Source: Septoria linicola
Taxonomy: Eukaryota; Ascomycota; Dothideomycetes; Mycosphaerellales; Mycosphaerellaceae
NCBI GenBank assembly: GCA_024114885.1
Contig: CP099420.1
Span: 3,534,001-3,598,000 of the forward strand
Length of the DNA stretch: 64,000 nucleotides
Direction of reading: 5' to 3'
In this document: positions 11,224 through 20,746 of the stretch, in pieces
How positions within the stretch are numbered: the stretch's first letter is position 1
Layout of the letters: each line of letters starts with the position of its first letter
Program-made: the position numbers and the translations under genes
Notes under the pieces: model-generated
What the model was told of the DNA's origin: nothing
Databases searched by the model: none
Seen by the model: only the letters and a program-made list of their open reading frames with translations

Positions 11224-12779
11224 CTACGACCCATGCGCAGCCTTACCCTGCACAAACCCCTGCAGCGTTGACCAGAAAGAGCCTCTAATCGCCAAATAGA
11301 CGTTCCTGAAGAACACAAACGGCAAGCTTGCGTACGGATCGCTGGCGAGACCACTACCTAGTCTTTGCATGTTGTAGTAGAAGAACTTGATCGGCAGACC
11401 GCCACCTATGACTTTCGCTGGTATCATGCGTGCGAACCATTGCCCTCGGACTTGGTGGCTCATGCCTAGTGCTCGGTCATCGTCGTACTCTGGACTGAGG
11501 AGAATTTTTCGAGGCAGCTCTGGCTCGAGCACAGCTGATCTTCCCAATCCGATGAGGTCGCATACCCCAGAGTCGAGAGCATCTGCCATGCCGGTTCGTG
11601 AACGGAAACCTCCTGAAAGTTGGATCGGGATGGGAGATTCCATTTTCTGCACCTTTTCGGCAAAGTCTGTGAAAAATGCTTCTCTGATGCGTGTGCTCTC
11701 CTTGATCTTTGGCGCTTCGCTGATCGTCTTCTTCTTGAATGAGTTGTGTAGTCCGCTGGTCTTTTGCTCAGCGTTCCCGCCGGAAATTTCGACGAAGTCG
11801 ACCATGCCGCAGTTCACAAGCCAGCGGACTTGTTCCAGAGCTTCGTCTTGTTGCAAGCCGATTTCTCCCATGTAATCTCCGGAGTTCAGTTTGACAGCGA
11901 GACAGTAAGGTGGAGGACACCGAGCGCGCACTTCGCGGACAAGTCGTTTCAGGAGGGTCATTCGCTTTTCGGGTGTACCGCCATACTCGTCGGTTCGGCG
12001 ATTGGTGTGTGGTGACAAGAACTGTGAGAGCAGGAAGCCGTGAGCACCATGTAATTGACCTGAAGAAATGGAGTCAGTATTTCGGACCATGCCTTTCTGC
12101 TATCAAGATCGTGTCTGTATCGAGAACAGCGCGAATGTTGACTGGCGCGGGATCTTTTGCCAAACTTACATCCAGCAAAGCCAGCATCTCTAGCAACCAC
12201 CGCACCTCGTACGAAGTTCTCAACCGCATCATCAATCTCTTCTAGGCTCATCGCCCTCGGTGTACCGAGCACTTTCCGCAAAGCCAGCTTGTCCAGCCAC
12301 GTATCGCCCATCTTCACAGGCACACTGCTCGGGCACAACGCAGGCATATCTCTGGGACGATTGCCCGCACCAGCAGGACTCATTCTTCCAGGGTGTGCCA
12401 GCTGCACAATACATGGTGTCCCGTGCCCTTGTGCTATTTGTGCCCATTGCTTCCATCTGGCCAGAATCTCTGGTGAAGTGCTTTCTGGTCGTGTGCAAAC
12501 GTCGCCGGCGATCGAGAGGAATCGTATGTCGACTTGTACTTGGCCAGTTATGATCAGACCGTATTGTGATTCAGCCCATTTCTTGTAAATGTTCTTGAAC
12601 TTGTCGATTGGAGGGTCGAAATGTGGAGCTTCGGCAAGTGTTTCTTGCATGGGGCATTTGACAAGACGATTTGGTAAGGTCAGTCCACATGGTAGTGTCA
12701 AGGGTTGGGCAATTGTCTCTAGAGGTGACAGTTTGTGTTTCGAGCTGCCACTGCTCTTCGTGTTCCCAAAGTCTCCCAT
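11224..12779 (-). CDS. NADH:flavin oxidoreductase, old-yellow-enzyme family
   Basis: Two exons, 12779-12170 and 12059-11224, give 481 aa. The family uses FMN in a TIM barrel to reduce activated alkenes, aldehydes or related substrates with NAD(P)H. Recognisable elements are LPNRLVKCPMQETLAE at the barrel start, GLIITGQVQVD, IVQLAHPGRMSPAGAGNRP, the FMN-side segment DAGFAGCQLHGAHGFLLSQF, SPHTNRRTDEYGG, and CDLIGLGRSAVLEP near the C-terminus. The segment CQLHGAHGF is created exactly by removing a 110-nt intron (GTAAGT...TTCAG), which supports the junction. The start at 12779 (MGDFGNTKSSG) precedes about 25 non-conserved residues. The protein is longer than classical yeast OYE and resembles the larger fungal class of unassigned substrate. 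No signal peptide is seen, so it is probably cytosolic. Confidence 0.9.
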
Positions 12780-13411
12780 AGCGATCGTAAGCCTGCTACT
12801 CTTGCCAACTAGATGTTCAAGGTGGTTGATGCCTCTTCGCGAATATAGGAGTGCGTTGTGATCGAGATTGAGCAAGTAACAATCTGAGCTCGAAAGGTAG
12901 CGCCATGGCTACTGTTACCATCTATTTGAGATGTGCACCTCCTCTCGCCCTACCGAGTTGAGGTGAAGTATCTCCGTCTTGCCCACAGTCTGATAAGCTT
13001 CACGCCGACGTCAGTGCAAGCGGAACCGACGCTTGAGCGGCCAAGACGCGCCTCGTGAAACCTTCCTCGCGGCTAATACGAAAGACTGCGATCTTGGAGG
13101 CCTCTAACCTTTGGCACTCCGTATCCTCTGATGGTTATTGTGTAGGTGCGAGATGTCCATTCTAGCACTGCCGCAGGAATTGAAATATTCATGTTGCTGT
13201 CAGCTATCGACAGAGGTTGGAAACTCGGCCGAACGAAATTCGTCTTTCTGCGGCTTATTATTGGAGTTCGCAGAAGAGCTCTGGCGACTTGAGGCACTGG
13301 AATGTGCATAGAACGATGTTTTGTCTGCGGTCGAGTGAAGGACAGTCCTGGTACCTGGGGTCGTGAGTGGATGTTGGCTCGTTATGTCCCTCGTGACGCT
13401 CGAAAAACGCC
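12780..13411. other. intergenic, no gene recognised
   Basis: Upstream region of the oxidoreductase and downstream region of the WD40 gene, both on the minus strand. Only short, unconvincing open frames are present. Confidence 0.5.
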
Positions 13412-14374
13412 TTAATCGTCCATGCCCCTAATAACCACAGTACCATCACCACCAGCACTCGCCCATAGCTTCCTCAACTGATTCCACACCACTGCACTCA
13501 CAACATCTTTCTTGCTCGCGATACTCTGTGCCGAGCCCTGCTCCTTATGCCAGATTCGATGTGCCACCACACCAGTCAACACATCCCATACCAACACCCT
13601 CCCATCCTCCGTCCCACTCACAGCATACGCCTCGCCCATAGCCAACGTACTCCTCAATCTATACGTCTCATTCCTAAAACTTTCATCCCCAAAGGTCTGC
13701 AAACATTTCCCAGTAGCCCGATCAAAGAACCTCAGCTTCCCATCCAGACTACTCACCAGATACCCATCGCCCGCCTTGGTCGGCGTCACATTCGTGACAC
13801 CCTTTCCAGGCGCCACATAATCCGTGTCCACACAACCCATACTCAAATCATACACCCTCACACACCCATCCACCGAGCCCACAAAGATCTCATTGTTGCA
13901 CACAGCCACACTCGAAATCGAATCCTTCGCTTCACCAAAACTCATAATCGGCTTTTCGCTACGACTCTTCGCATCCCATACCTTGACCGTCCCGTCAAAA
14001 CTGCCACTGATCACAACAGAGTCCCCTTCGCCGCCAAACGCAACACAATTGATTCGCGCCGAGTGACCTGTGAAGCGGCGAAGAGTTTGTGCGGTGGCTA
14101 CATCCCATAAAAAGACAGTCTTGTCTCCGCCGCCGGATGCGAAGCGAGCGTTGTCCTCGCTGACGCTGAGGTCGAGCACTTCGTAACCGTGAGCAGAGTA
14201 TGTCTGGATCAGACGTCCGGATAGAGGGTTGAACAGTCTTATGTTGCGGTCTTGACAGCCTGTGAGAATGTATTGGCCAGTTCCTGCTGAAAAGGTGACA
14301 GCGTGTACCGGGCCATTATGATTTGTGAGTCTTGATAGTTGCTTCGTCGGAAAGCGAGGGCTATTGGATGTCAT
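13412..14374 (-). CDS. WDR83: WD40 protein, WDR83/MORG1 type
   Basis: Single exon, 320 aa. MORG1/WDR83 is a seven-bladed WD40 propeller known in animals as a MAPK scaffold and spliceosome-associated protein; its role in moulds is little described. The first blade ends GCQDRNIRLFNP. The very conserved HGYEVLDLSVSEDNARFASG and GGGDKTVFLWDVA follow, then SGSFDGTVKVWDAKSR, VGSVDGCVRVYDL, YLVSSLDGKLRFFD and GTEDGRVLVWDV, each closing a blade. The start at 14374 (MTSNSPRFPTKQL) is the first ATG; the open frame extends further upstream without one. The 3' third is strongly G-rich on the coding strand (31 G and 4 C in the 60 bases 13561-13620), a feature discussed in the findings. Confidence 0.9.
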   Translation of the reverse strand: MTSNSPRFPTKQLSRLTNHNGPVHAVTFSAGTGQYILTGCQDRNIRLFNPLSGRLIQTYSAHGYEVLDLSVSEDNARFASGGGDKTVFLWDVATAQTLRRFTGHSARINCVAFGGEGDSVVISGSFDGTVKVWDAKSRSEKPIMSFGEAKDSISSVAVCNNEIFVGSVDGCVRVYDLSMGCVDTDYVAPGKGVTNVTPTKAGDGYLVSSLDGKLRFFDRATGKCLQTFGDESFRNETYRLRSTLAMGEAYAVSGTEDGRVLVWDVLTGVVAHRIWHKEQGSAQSIASKKDVVSAVVWNQLRKLWASAGGDGTVVIRGMDD

Positions 14375-14840
14375 CGTGGCAACATGGTGTTGATGAGCGT
14401 GAAGAAGTGAAGGTGTTGTGAGCAGACGCGCCAAGCATATGGGTTGCGCCAGGGACAGGGATAAATCTGGACAAGGACTCAATCTTAGGTAAGTGTGAAG
14501 AGAGTGAGTGCATATTAACTACTTGGTATTACATCTGACAAGTATGCACTAATGCTTTTGAGCGCGTGCCAGCGATGCTCAGCACGTGCAAGCCTCGCAA
14601 CACCAGCGCTAAGTAACCCACGACTTTCTCCTTGATAAACACAATGAAAGCAGTAGAGGTATCTTCGCACTTCACAACCAACCCTAGGAGAGTTCCCTTC
14701 GCCCCGTAACAATGCCTGGCATTCTGGCGATGCACTGAAGCTTTGAGTGCCTTCATCTGTTGCGATCGTCACTGTCTTGCCGTAGCCTGCTCGGTAGCAC
14801 TTTGCTGTATCCATGTTCGCTCTAAGAGGTCTCTTTCCGC
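14375..14840. other. intergenic spacer
   Basis: Spacer between the septin 3' end and the WD40 gene start, both on the minus strand. Small open frames at 14515-14814 (-) match nothing I know. It presumably contains the septin 3' untranslated region and the WD40 promoter. Confidence 0.45.
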
Positions 14841-16094
14841 TTAGCGGCGGCCGGTCCGCGACATGCTACCCTGCAGACCTTCGACCTCTTGTTCGAGCTG
14901 CTTGATGACAGCGTGGCTCTGCTCCAAGTCCTTGTTGAGGCGGTCACGCTCAGCGATGAGCTTCTGCTCCCATTGTCTGAAACGTTGCTCTTCGACCTTG
15001 ACCTGTTCCGTGAAGCGCTTGCGGAGCGACTCCTCTTCTTCCTTAAACTTGGGGTTGTCCAATTTTCTAGGTCTTGCCTCACCGAACTTCCTGGTCTCCA
15101 TCTGCTGAGCGCGGTACACTTCGTAGTGATTCTCTTCCGTAGTGTGAATCAGGTCGAGCATGTGTGTGCGAATGAGAATGGCGCGCAGCTTCTTGAAGTC
15201 GCAGTGCTCCTCGTTCTCAACTTCCGCAACACCCCAGTGGTAGTGGCGACCCTTGACAGTGCGGCCATCTGGTGTGTTAACATCGCGCTCGGAGCCAATG
15301 ACGGAGAATGGCATGGCGGAGATCAAGCTGCGGGCGTGCTGGAGGCCAGCCTCGTCGTCCTCCTCGAGCGGTGGTGTGTAGATTTTGATGCCTTGCGCCT
15401 CGATCACGGACCTGATCTGTAATCAAGACTGTCAGCGGGGTGCCACTCTCTTCTGTGCTGAATCACTTACGCGGTGCTTGAATCGTGCGAGGTCTGCTGG
15501 GGAGAGAGTATCCGCCTTGGCAACAACTGGTATCAAGTTCACGCGAGTGCACAGGCGCTTCATGACTTCAATGTCCAATGGCTTCAGGGTGTGGCCGGTA
15601 GGGCGAATGAAGAAGAGGCATGCGTGCACACGCAGGTCAATCTTGTCGCTTCGCTTTGGCTGCTGCTCCTGCAACATGTAGCTCTCATGCTGATCATCCA
15701 AGAATTCTATAATTGGCTGCCAGCTGTCGCGGTTGTTCACGTAGTCGCCGAAGCCAGGTGTGTCGATCACAGTCAAGCGGACCTTGAAGAATTTCTCCTC
15801 GAGCTCGGCCTTTGTGATCTCAATCTCCACGGTCTTGTCGATCTGCTTTGCGTGACGTCGCTTGTGATCGGCGTAGTTCTTGATGGTGGTGCTGAAAAGG
15901 GTGTTGATGAAGGTGGTCTTTCCAAGGCCAGACTCACCGGCCACCATGATTGTGAAGGCAGCTCCTCGTTTGGCCACAATCTTGTGGCGCTGGTTTGGCA
16001 GCTGCGCGAGCTGTCAGTGTGTGTTCGTAGGTGCATTGAAACATCTACAACGTACGTTGGCAATGCCAATGGGTGTTCCTCCGGTCTCTGCCAT
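14841..16094 (-). CDS. CDC12: septin, Cdc12/AspC type
   Basis: Three exons, 16094-16056, 16001-15471 and 15416-14841, give 381 aa. Septins are GTP-binding proteins that form hetero-oligomeric filaments at septa, hyphal tips and branch points. The second exon begins LPNQRHKIVAKRG (polybasic region), followed by the P-loop GESGLGKTT (about residues 35-43), DTPGFGDYVNNRDSWQPII, and the G4 motif AKADTL. The C-terminus is a coiled coil (FRQWEQKLIAERDRLNKDLE). The coiled coil and the LPNQRHKIV start resemble yeast Cdc12 and Aspergillus AspC most closely; assignment to Cdc3 is less likely, Cdc11 and Cdc10 unlikely. The 39-nt first exon starts at an ATG in GCCATGG context. The same frame stays open upstream to 16601, so a longer N-terminus cannot be excluded. 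Confidence 0.88.
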
Positions 16095-16765
16095 GGCTGC
16101 TGGGATTGTTGGTGGTTTGCGAGATGGAGGGTCGGTGACAGGCTTCTTGATCGATGAAGCTGGAACTGTTGGATCCGACGACGGGAGATAGGCGCCGGGG
16201 ATGTTTCTGAGTTGCGCAAAGGAGTCTACTGCGCGGCGGATGTTAGCCAGTGGCCTCTGCTGGATGGTGAGGGTCTCCATCAATGGAGCGGCCCAGCACG
16301 CGCGTTCAGAGGGTTTTGGTCGATGCCAATGGGATACTTCATACAGGATTGGATGGACAGTGGAAGGATACACACACTGCGCCGCTACAGCTGAGGAAGT
16401 GTCGTGTCGTATGGGTTCGAGTAATGGGGCCAGGAGTAAAGCAGCAATTGCGACTGCAGACCCTGGGAAATATGGCTGGAGAGTCGAGGAGGAAGTTGCG
16501 ATGCTGGCACATCTCCTTTCCAGCTGGCACTTACCGAAATGGCTCCGTCTGTGCACTTTCGCATTCGACCGACGAATGGGAGACGAGCGTTCAGAGTTCA
16601 CGACAGGGTGCGGTAACTTAGTGTTGCCGTTAGTGCCTGTGGGGAGGGAAGAGCCGCATCAAGAGACTCCATCACGAAATTTTGGTCACGCCTCGTCTTT
16701 GCATGTGATGGCGTTGTAATGAGCGTGGAACTGTGAGCAGATTAAAGTTGCTAGTCAGCTGCAAG
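16095..16765. other. divergent promoter region, septin and PWP2
   Basis: Upstream of both the septin (-) and PWP2 (+). The minus strand is open in the septin frame up to 16601, so part of it could be an N-terminal extension of the septin; otherwise it is promoter. No other gene is seen. Confidence 0.45.
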
Positions 16766-19507
16766 ATGAAGACGGAATTCAAGGTAAGCCCCATCTACTT
16801 GTGCGACTGCGAAATATAAGCTTCAGCAAGCAAACAATTTTCTGGCGAGACTGACGGTTGACCAAAAGTGCAGTTCTCAAATCTTCTGGGCACTGTCTAT
16901 CGGAAAGGCAACCTCGTTTACACCAAAGATGGCACCTGCCTTCTCTCTCCAGTCGGCAATCGAGTCTCTGTATTCGACCTGATCAACAACAAGTCCTACA
17001 CATTACCGTTTGCGCATAGGGTCAACATCGTCCGGATAGCGCTTCATCCTAAAGACCAACTACTGCTCACGATAGACGAGACCGGTCATGCCATACTATC
17101 GCACTTTCAGCGCAGGATAGTACTTTATCACTTCTCTCTCAAAAGTGCAGTCTCAGCCTTGACTTTCTCTCCGAGTGGCGATCACTTTGCTGTTGGCCTT
17201 GGCAGGAAGATCGAGGTCTGGAAGACTCCATCCACAGTCGGCGAGGATGCTGGACTCGAATTTGCGCCGTTCGTGCGACACAGACAGTACGGCGGTCACC
17301 ACGACATTGTTCAGAGCATACAATGGAGTAGCGACTCCCGATTCTTCCTTTCAGCCAGCAAAGACCTAACAGCGCGAATATGGAGTTTGGACCCGGAGGA
17401 AGGCTTTACTCCTACCGTGTTGGCTGGGCATCGTACAGCAGTGTATGCAGCATGGTTCAGCAAGGACCAAGAGACGATTTGGACAGTCTCCAAGGACGGC
17501 GCGTTGTTTCAGTGGCAGTACTTGCCTTCACCTGATGCCGACCCAGACAACATCAGCGAAGAAGATGAACGTTGGCGCATCAACGACAGACACTACTTCT
17601 TCCAGGACCAAGCGAACTTGACGACGGCCGCCTTTCACCCTTCCTCGAATCTGCTTGTGACTGGCTTTTCCAATGGACTTTTCATGCTGCACGAACTTCC
17701 CAGCTTCAGCGAGATACACAAACTGTCTATATCAGCTTCACATGTGGACACCGTGTCGATCAATGAGACCGGTGAATGGCTTGCATTTGGATCGTCTGCA
17801 CTTGGACAGCTTCTCGTATGGGAGTGGCAGAGCGAGTCCTACATCCTCAAGCAGCAGGGACACTTTGACAGCATGAACGCTTTGACGTACTCGCCATCTG
17901 GAGACCGCGTAATCACATGCGCTGATGACGGCAAGATCAAGGTCTGGGATACGACATCTGGCTTTTGCATTGTGACTTTTACAGAACACGCCTCAGGCGT
18001 CACAGCATGCGAATTTGCCAAGCGCGGGAATGTGCTCTTTACAGCTTCTCTCGATGGAAGTGTACGAGCTTTCGATCTGATCAGATATCGATGTTTCCGG
18101 ACATTCACAGCCTCGAAACGACTACCATGGACTTCCATTGCCGTCGATCCGAGTGGAGAAGTTGTTGCGGCAGGCTCGACTGATGACTTCGACATTCACA
18201 TCTGGAGCGTACAGACAGGCCAACTCCTTGATCAGCTGACTGGTCATGAGGGACCGGTGTCTACACTCGCGTTCGCGCCTAACGGTGGCAATCTGGTGTC
18301 TGGTAGCTGGGACCACACAGTCCGAATCTGGTCAATCTTTGGCCGGACACAAACTTCAGAACCCATTCAACTCCAAGCAGATGTGCTCGCAGTGACTGTG
18401 CGTCCCGACGGCCGGCAGATTGCAGCTTCCTCTCTGGATGGCCAACTCACATTCTGGAGTCTGAGTGAAGCAACGCAAGAGGCAGGTCTCGATGGAAAAC
18501 GAGACGCTAGCGGTGGCCGCAAAGCAACAGATCGTCGCACTGCCGCAAACGTAGCAGGCACGAAAAGCTTCGGCACCATCGCATATAGCGCCGATGGCTC
18601 AGTCTTACTCGCTGGCGGGAACAGCAAATACATCTGCCTCTACGCAGTCGAAACCGGCGTCCTCCTCCGCAAATTCACCGTATCCGTCAACCTCAGCCTC
18701 GAAGGCACTCAAGAATACCTCAACTCCAAACTCCTGACCGAAGCCGGCCCGCAAGCCCTCCTAGACGAACAAGGCGAAGCCTCCGACCTCGAAGACCGTA
18801 AAGACACCAGCCTCCCCGGCGCCAAACGCGGTGACGCCGCCCAACGCAAAATCTCCCCCGAAGTTCGCGTCCCCGGCGTAACATTCTCCCCTACAGGCCG
18901 CGCCTTCTGCGCCGCCAGCACTGAAGGCCTACTCACCTACTCCCTCGACACGGCCGCAGTTTTCGACCCTTTCGACTTAGACGTCGACGTCACACCCGAA
19001 ACTACCCTCGCCGCTCTCCACCAACAAGAATACCTCAAAGCACTCGTCATGGCCTTCCGTCTGGGCGATCTCAAACTCGTGCGCAAGGTCTACCGCGGCG
19101 TGCCAACATCCGATATTGGCCTCGTGGTACGAGACATTCCACAAGTCTACCTCGACCGTCTACTGCGATTTGTGTCGAAAGAGGCAGATACAAGTCCGCA
19201 TCTGGAGCTCAATTTGCTGTGGATTGAGAGTTTGCTCGATCAGCATGGCCGTTTGTTGAAGCAAAGGCAGGGCGAGTACGCGGAGGTGGTGAGGATGATG
19301 CAGAAGGCGATTGGGAGGTTGCAAGGAGAGATTTTGAAGGTGGCCAATCAGAATGATCATACCCTGGATTATTTGCTTGCGCATCCGAGAGAGTCTTCTG
19401 GGACTGAGCTGAAATTGAAAGCTATCACGAATGGCGGCGCAGAAGAGGACGACGAGAATATGGCGGAAGGTGAGGATGATGATGGAGGCTGGGAAGGTTT
19501 GGAGTAA
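16766..19507 (+). CDS. PWP2: Pwp2, SSU processome WD40 protein
   Basis: Two exons, 16766-16783 (only 18 nt) and 16874-19507, give 883 aa. Pwp2 (UTP-B subcomplex) is needed in the nucleolus for early 18S rRNA processing. The spliced N-terminus MKTEFKFSNLLGTVYRKGN followed by LLSPVGNRVSVFDLINNKS aligns residue for residue with yeast Pwp2, which fixes the tiny first exon. Two tandem WD40 propellers occupy about residues 10-650 (for example GDRVITCADDGKIKVWD and GGNLVSGSWDHTVRIWS). The C-terminal Utp12-type helical domain begins near residue 715 and includes LHQQEYLKALVMAFRLGD. The protein ends with an acidic tail (DDENMAEGEDDDGGWEGLE). The 90-nt intron is GTAAGC...GTGCAG. The coding strand changes from C-rich (18600-19060) to G-rich (after 19180). 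Confidence 0.95.
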
Positions 19508-19764
19508 TGTTGAGCTTTTTCACAACGACTGATAGACTGTATAACAGAGTGATATCCTCACGAGTGTAGCAATGTCCCCACACATCTCCTTTCTCTTCAA
19601 CCACTTCCGCTACCCACCGCCTCCACTCAACCAGCAGCCTCTACACTCCTCAACACGACTCCAAGTCTTCGAAACCTCTCCACATCCAAGGGCGTCGCAG
19701 CTATCAAAACCAAGTCCTCTCCTCGTTCCCGCCTCATCCGCTCACACATTCCAAAATGAGAACG

Positions 19765-20286
19765 CTACTCTCTCAAACGCCTCACAATCCTCGCCAGTGT
19801 CCCTCCGGAAACTTTCTTCCCACTATCCTCCTTTGCCTTTCCTTCCTCATCACCACCGTCGTTCTTCTCACCCGCTTTCTCTCGCAAATTCTCCCAGCAC
19901 GCGCCCACGCACCTCATCCTCTCAGTATCATACCCGCACAAAGTCTCCGAGCTACTGCATCCACTGCTCCGTAGGCTTTGCTGCTGGCAATGGTGAGGAA
20001 GATGGCGATGGTCGAAATCCAGGCGCTCGAAAATCCGCTCCATCAGCACTGTGATGTCGAGCATGTTGATTTGCAAATCATTAATTTGCGAGCGGAGCGC
20101 GGGGAGGTCTTGGACTTGAGCGTGGAGTGTGGATAGCTCGAGTTCGAGAGGTTGGGTTGTGGTCTTGACTTCGTCGCTGGTGGCGGCGTTGGCTGTGGGA
20201 TTTGAGGAGAGATGAGTCTCAACAGTCAGGTTGTCATTGATGGTGGAGTCCTGGGTTGGATGCGTGTCATCTTCGGGTTGACTCAT
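19765..20286 (-). CDS. small acidic/coiled-coil protein, hypothetical
   Basis: Single open frame of 173 aa that starts at an ATG at 20286. The N-terminal third is Thr/Asn/Asp-rich. Residues about 48-90 form a heptad-like helix (LELELSTLHAQVQDLPALRS, then INMLDITVLMERIFERLDFD), which is the best sign that it is translated. The C-terminal third is rich in Gly/Lys/Glu (GEKNDGGDEEGKAKEDSGKK) and ends with basic RIVRRLRE. I recognise no family. An open frame of 160 codons on the opposite strand (19572-20054) is compositionally biased and looks like a shadow. Base composition along the coding strand shifts from C-rich to G-rich as in several neighbours. Confidence 0.45.
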   Translation of the reverse strand: MSQPEDDTHPTQDSTINDNLTVETHLSSNPTANAATSDEVKTTTQPLELELSTLHAQVQDLPALRSQINDLQINMLDITVLMERIFERLDFDHRHLPHHCQQQSLRSSGCSSSETLCGYDTERMRCVGACWENLREKAGEKNDGGDEEGKAKEDSGKKVSGGTLARIVRRLRE

Positions 20287-20746
20287 GGTGACTTGCAGGG
20301 ATGAGTTATAGATATGCTATGTTGGTTGACTTAGTGTAGTGATGTCGCTATTTGTTCATGCGTACAAATGTATGCTGCGAAGCTTAGAAGGGAGCAAGAG
20401 CGGGTGCGCGTGCAATGAGGCAGGCATAGCCTCGAAAACTTGGATTCTTTGGCAGGCAGTACTCTGGATTGTGGGTGTGTGGAAGCCATGGGACATCTTG
20501 AGTTTACTGAGTGGTTGAGCCAAATTCTGACTGTCCAGCGATATCCTTATTTCACGCATTGAGCGCACAGACTCCTCGTTCTAGGTGTGAAGTCGGCCTT
20601 AGTTGGACGGTCTCCTTACGAGCTCGTAAGTTTGGAAGTCTAGGGAGGCTCGTGGTTGCCGTGTGTCTCGTGATTGCTTCTCGAAGACTGCTGCTCGGTA
20701 GTAAATAATGATTCGATGGGGCAGATATAATGCTGACTGCCATCAC
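20287..20746. other. intergenic spacer
   Basis: Between the small coiled-coil ORF and the DUF3176 gene, both on the minus strand. I see no gene and no repeat. Confidence 0.5.

Noticed and set aside
13547..14110. Plus-strand open frame of 187 codons opposite the WDR83 gene
   Set aside because: It is antisense to a clear WD40 gene and exists because that region is G-rich on the coding strand and so C-rich and stop-poor on the other. It encodes low-complexity His/Pro/Thr sequence.
14841..16094. Assignment of the septin to the Cdc3, Cdc10 or Cdc11 class
   Set aside because: The LPNQRHKIVAKRG start and the C-terminal FRQWEQKL coiled coil fit Cdc12/AspC better. The class call stays provisional without a tree.
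15474..16157. Plus-strand open frame of 227 codons
   Set aside because: Antisense to septin exon 2, whose conserved motifs are unambiguous.
19572..20054. Plus-strand open frame of 160 codons between PWP2 and DUF3176
   Set aside because: Pro/Ser/His-rich sequence opposite a better, helix-forming minus-strand frame. No domain.
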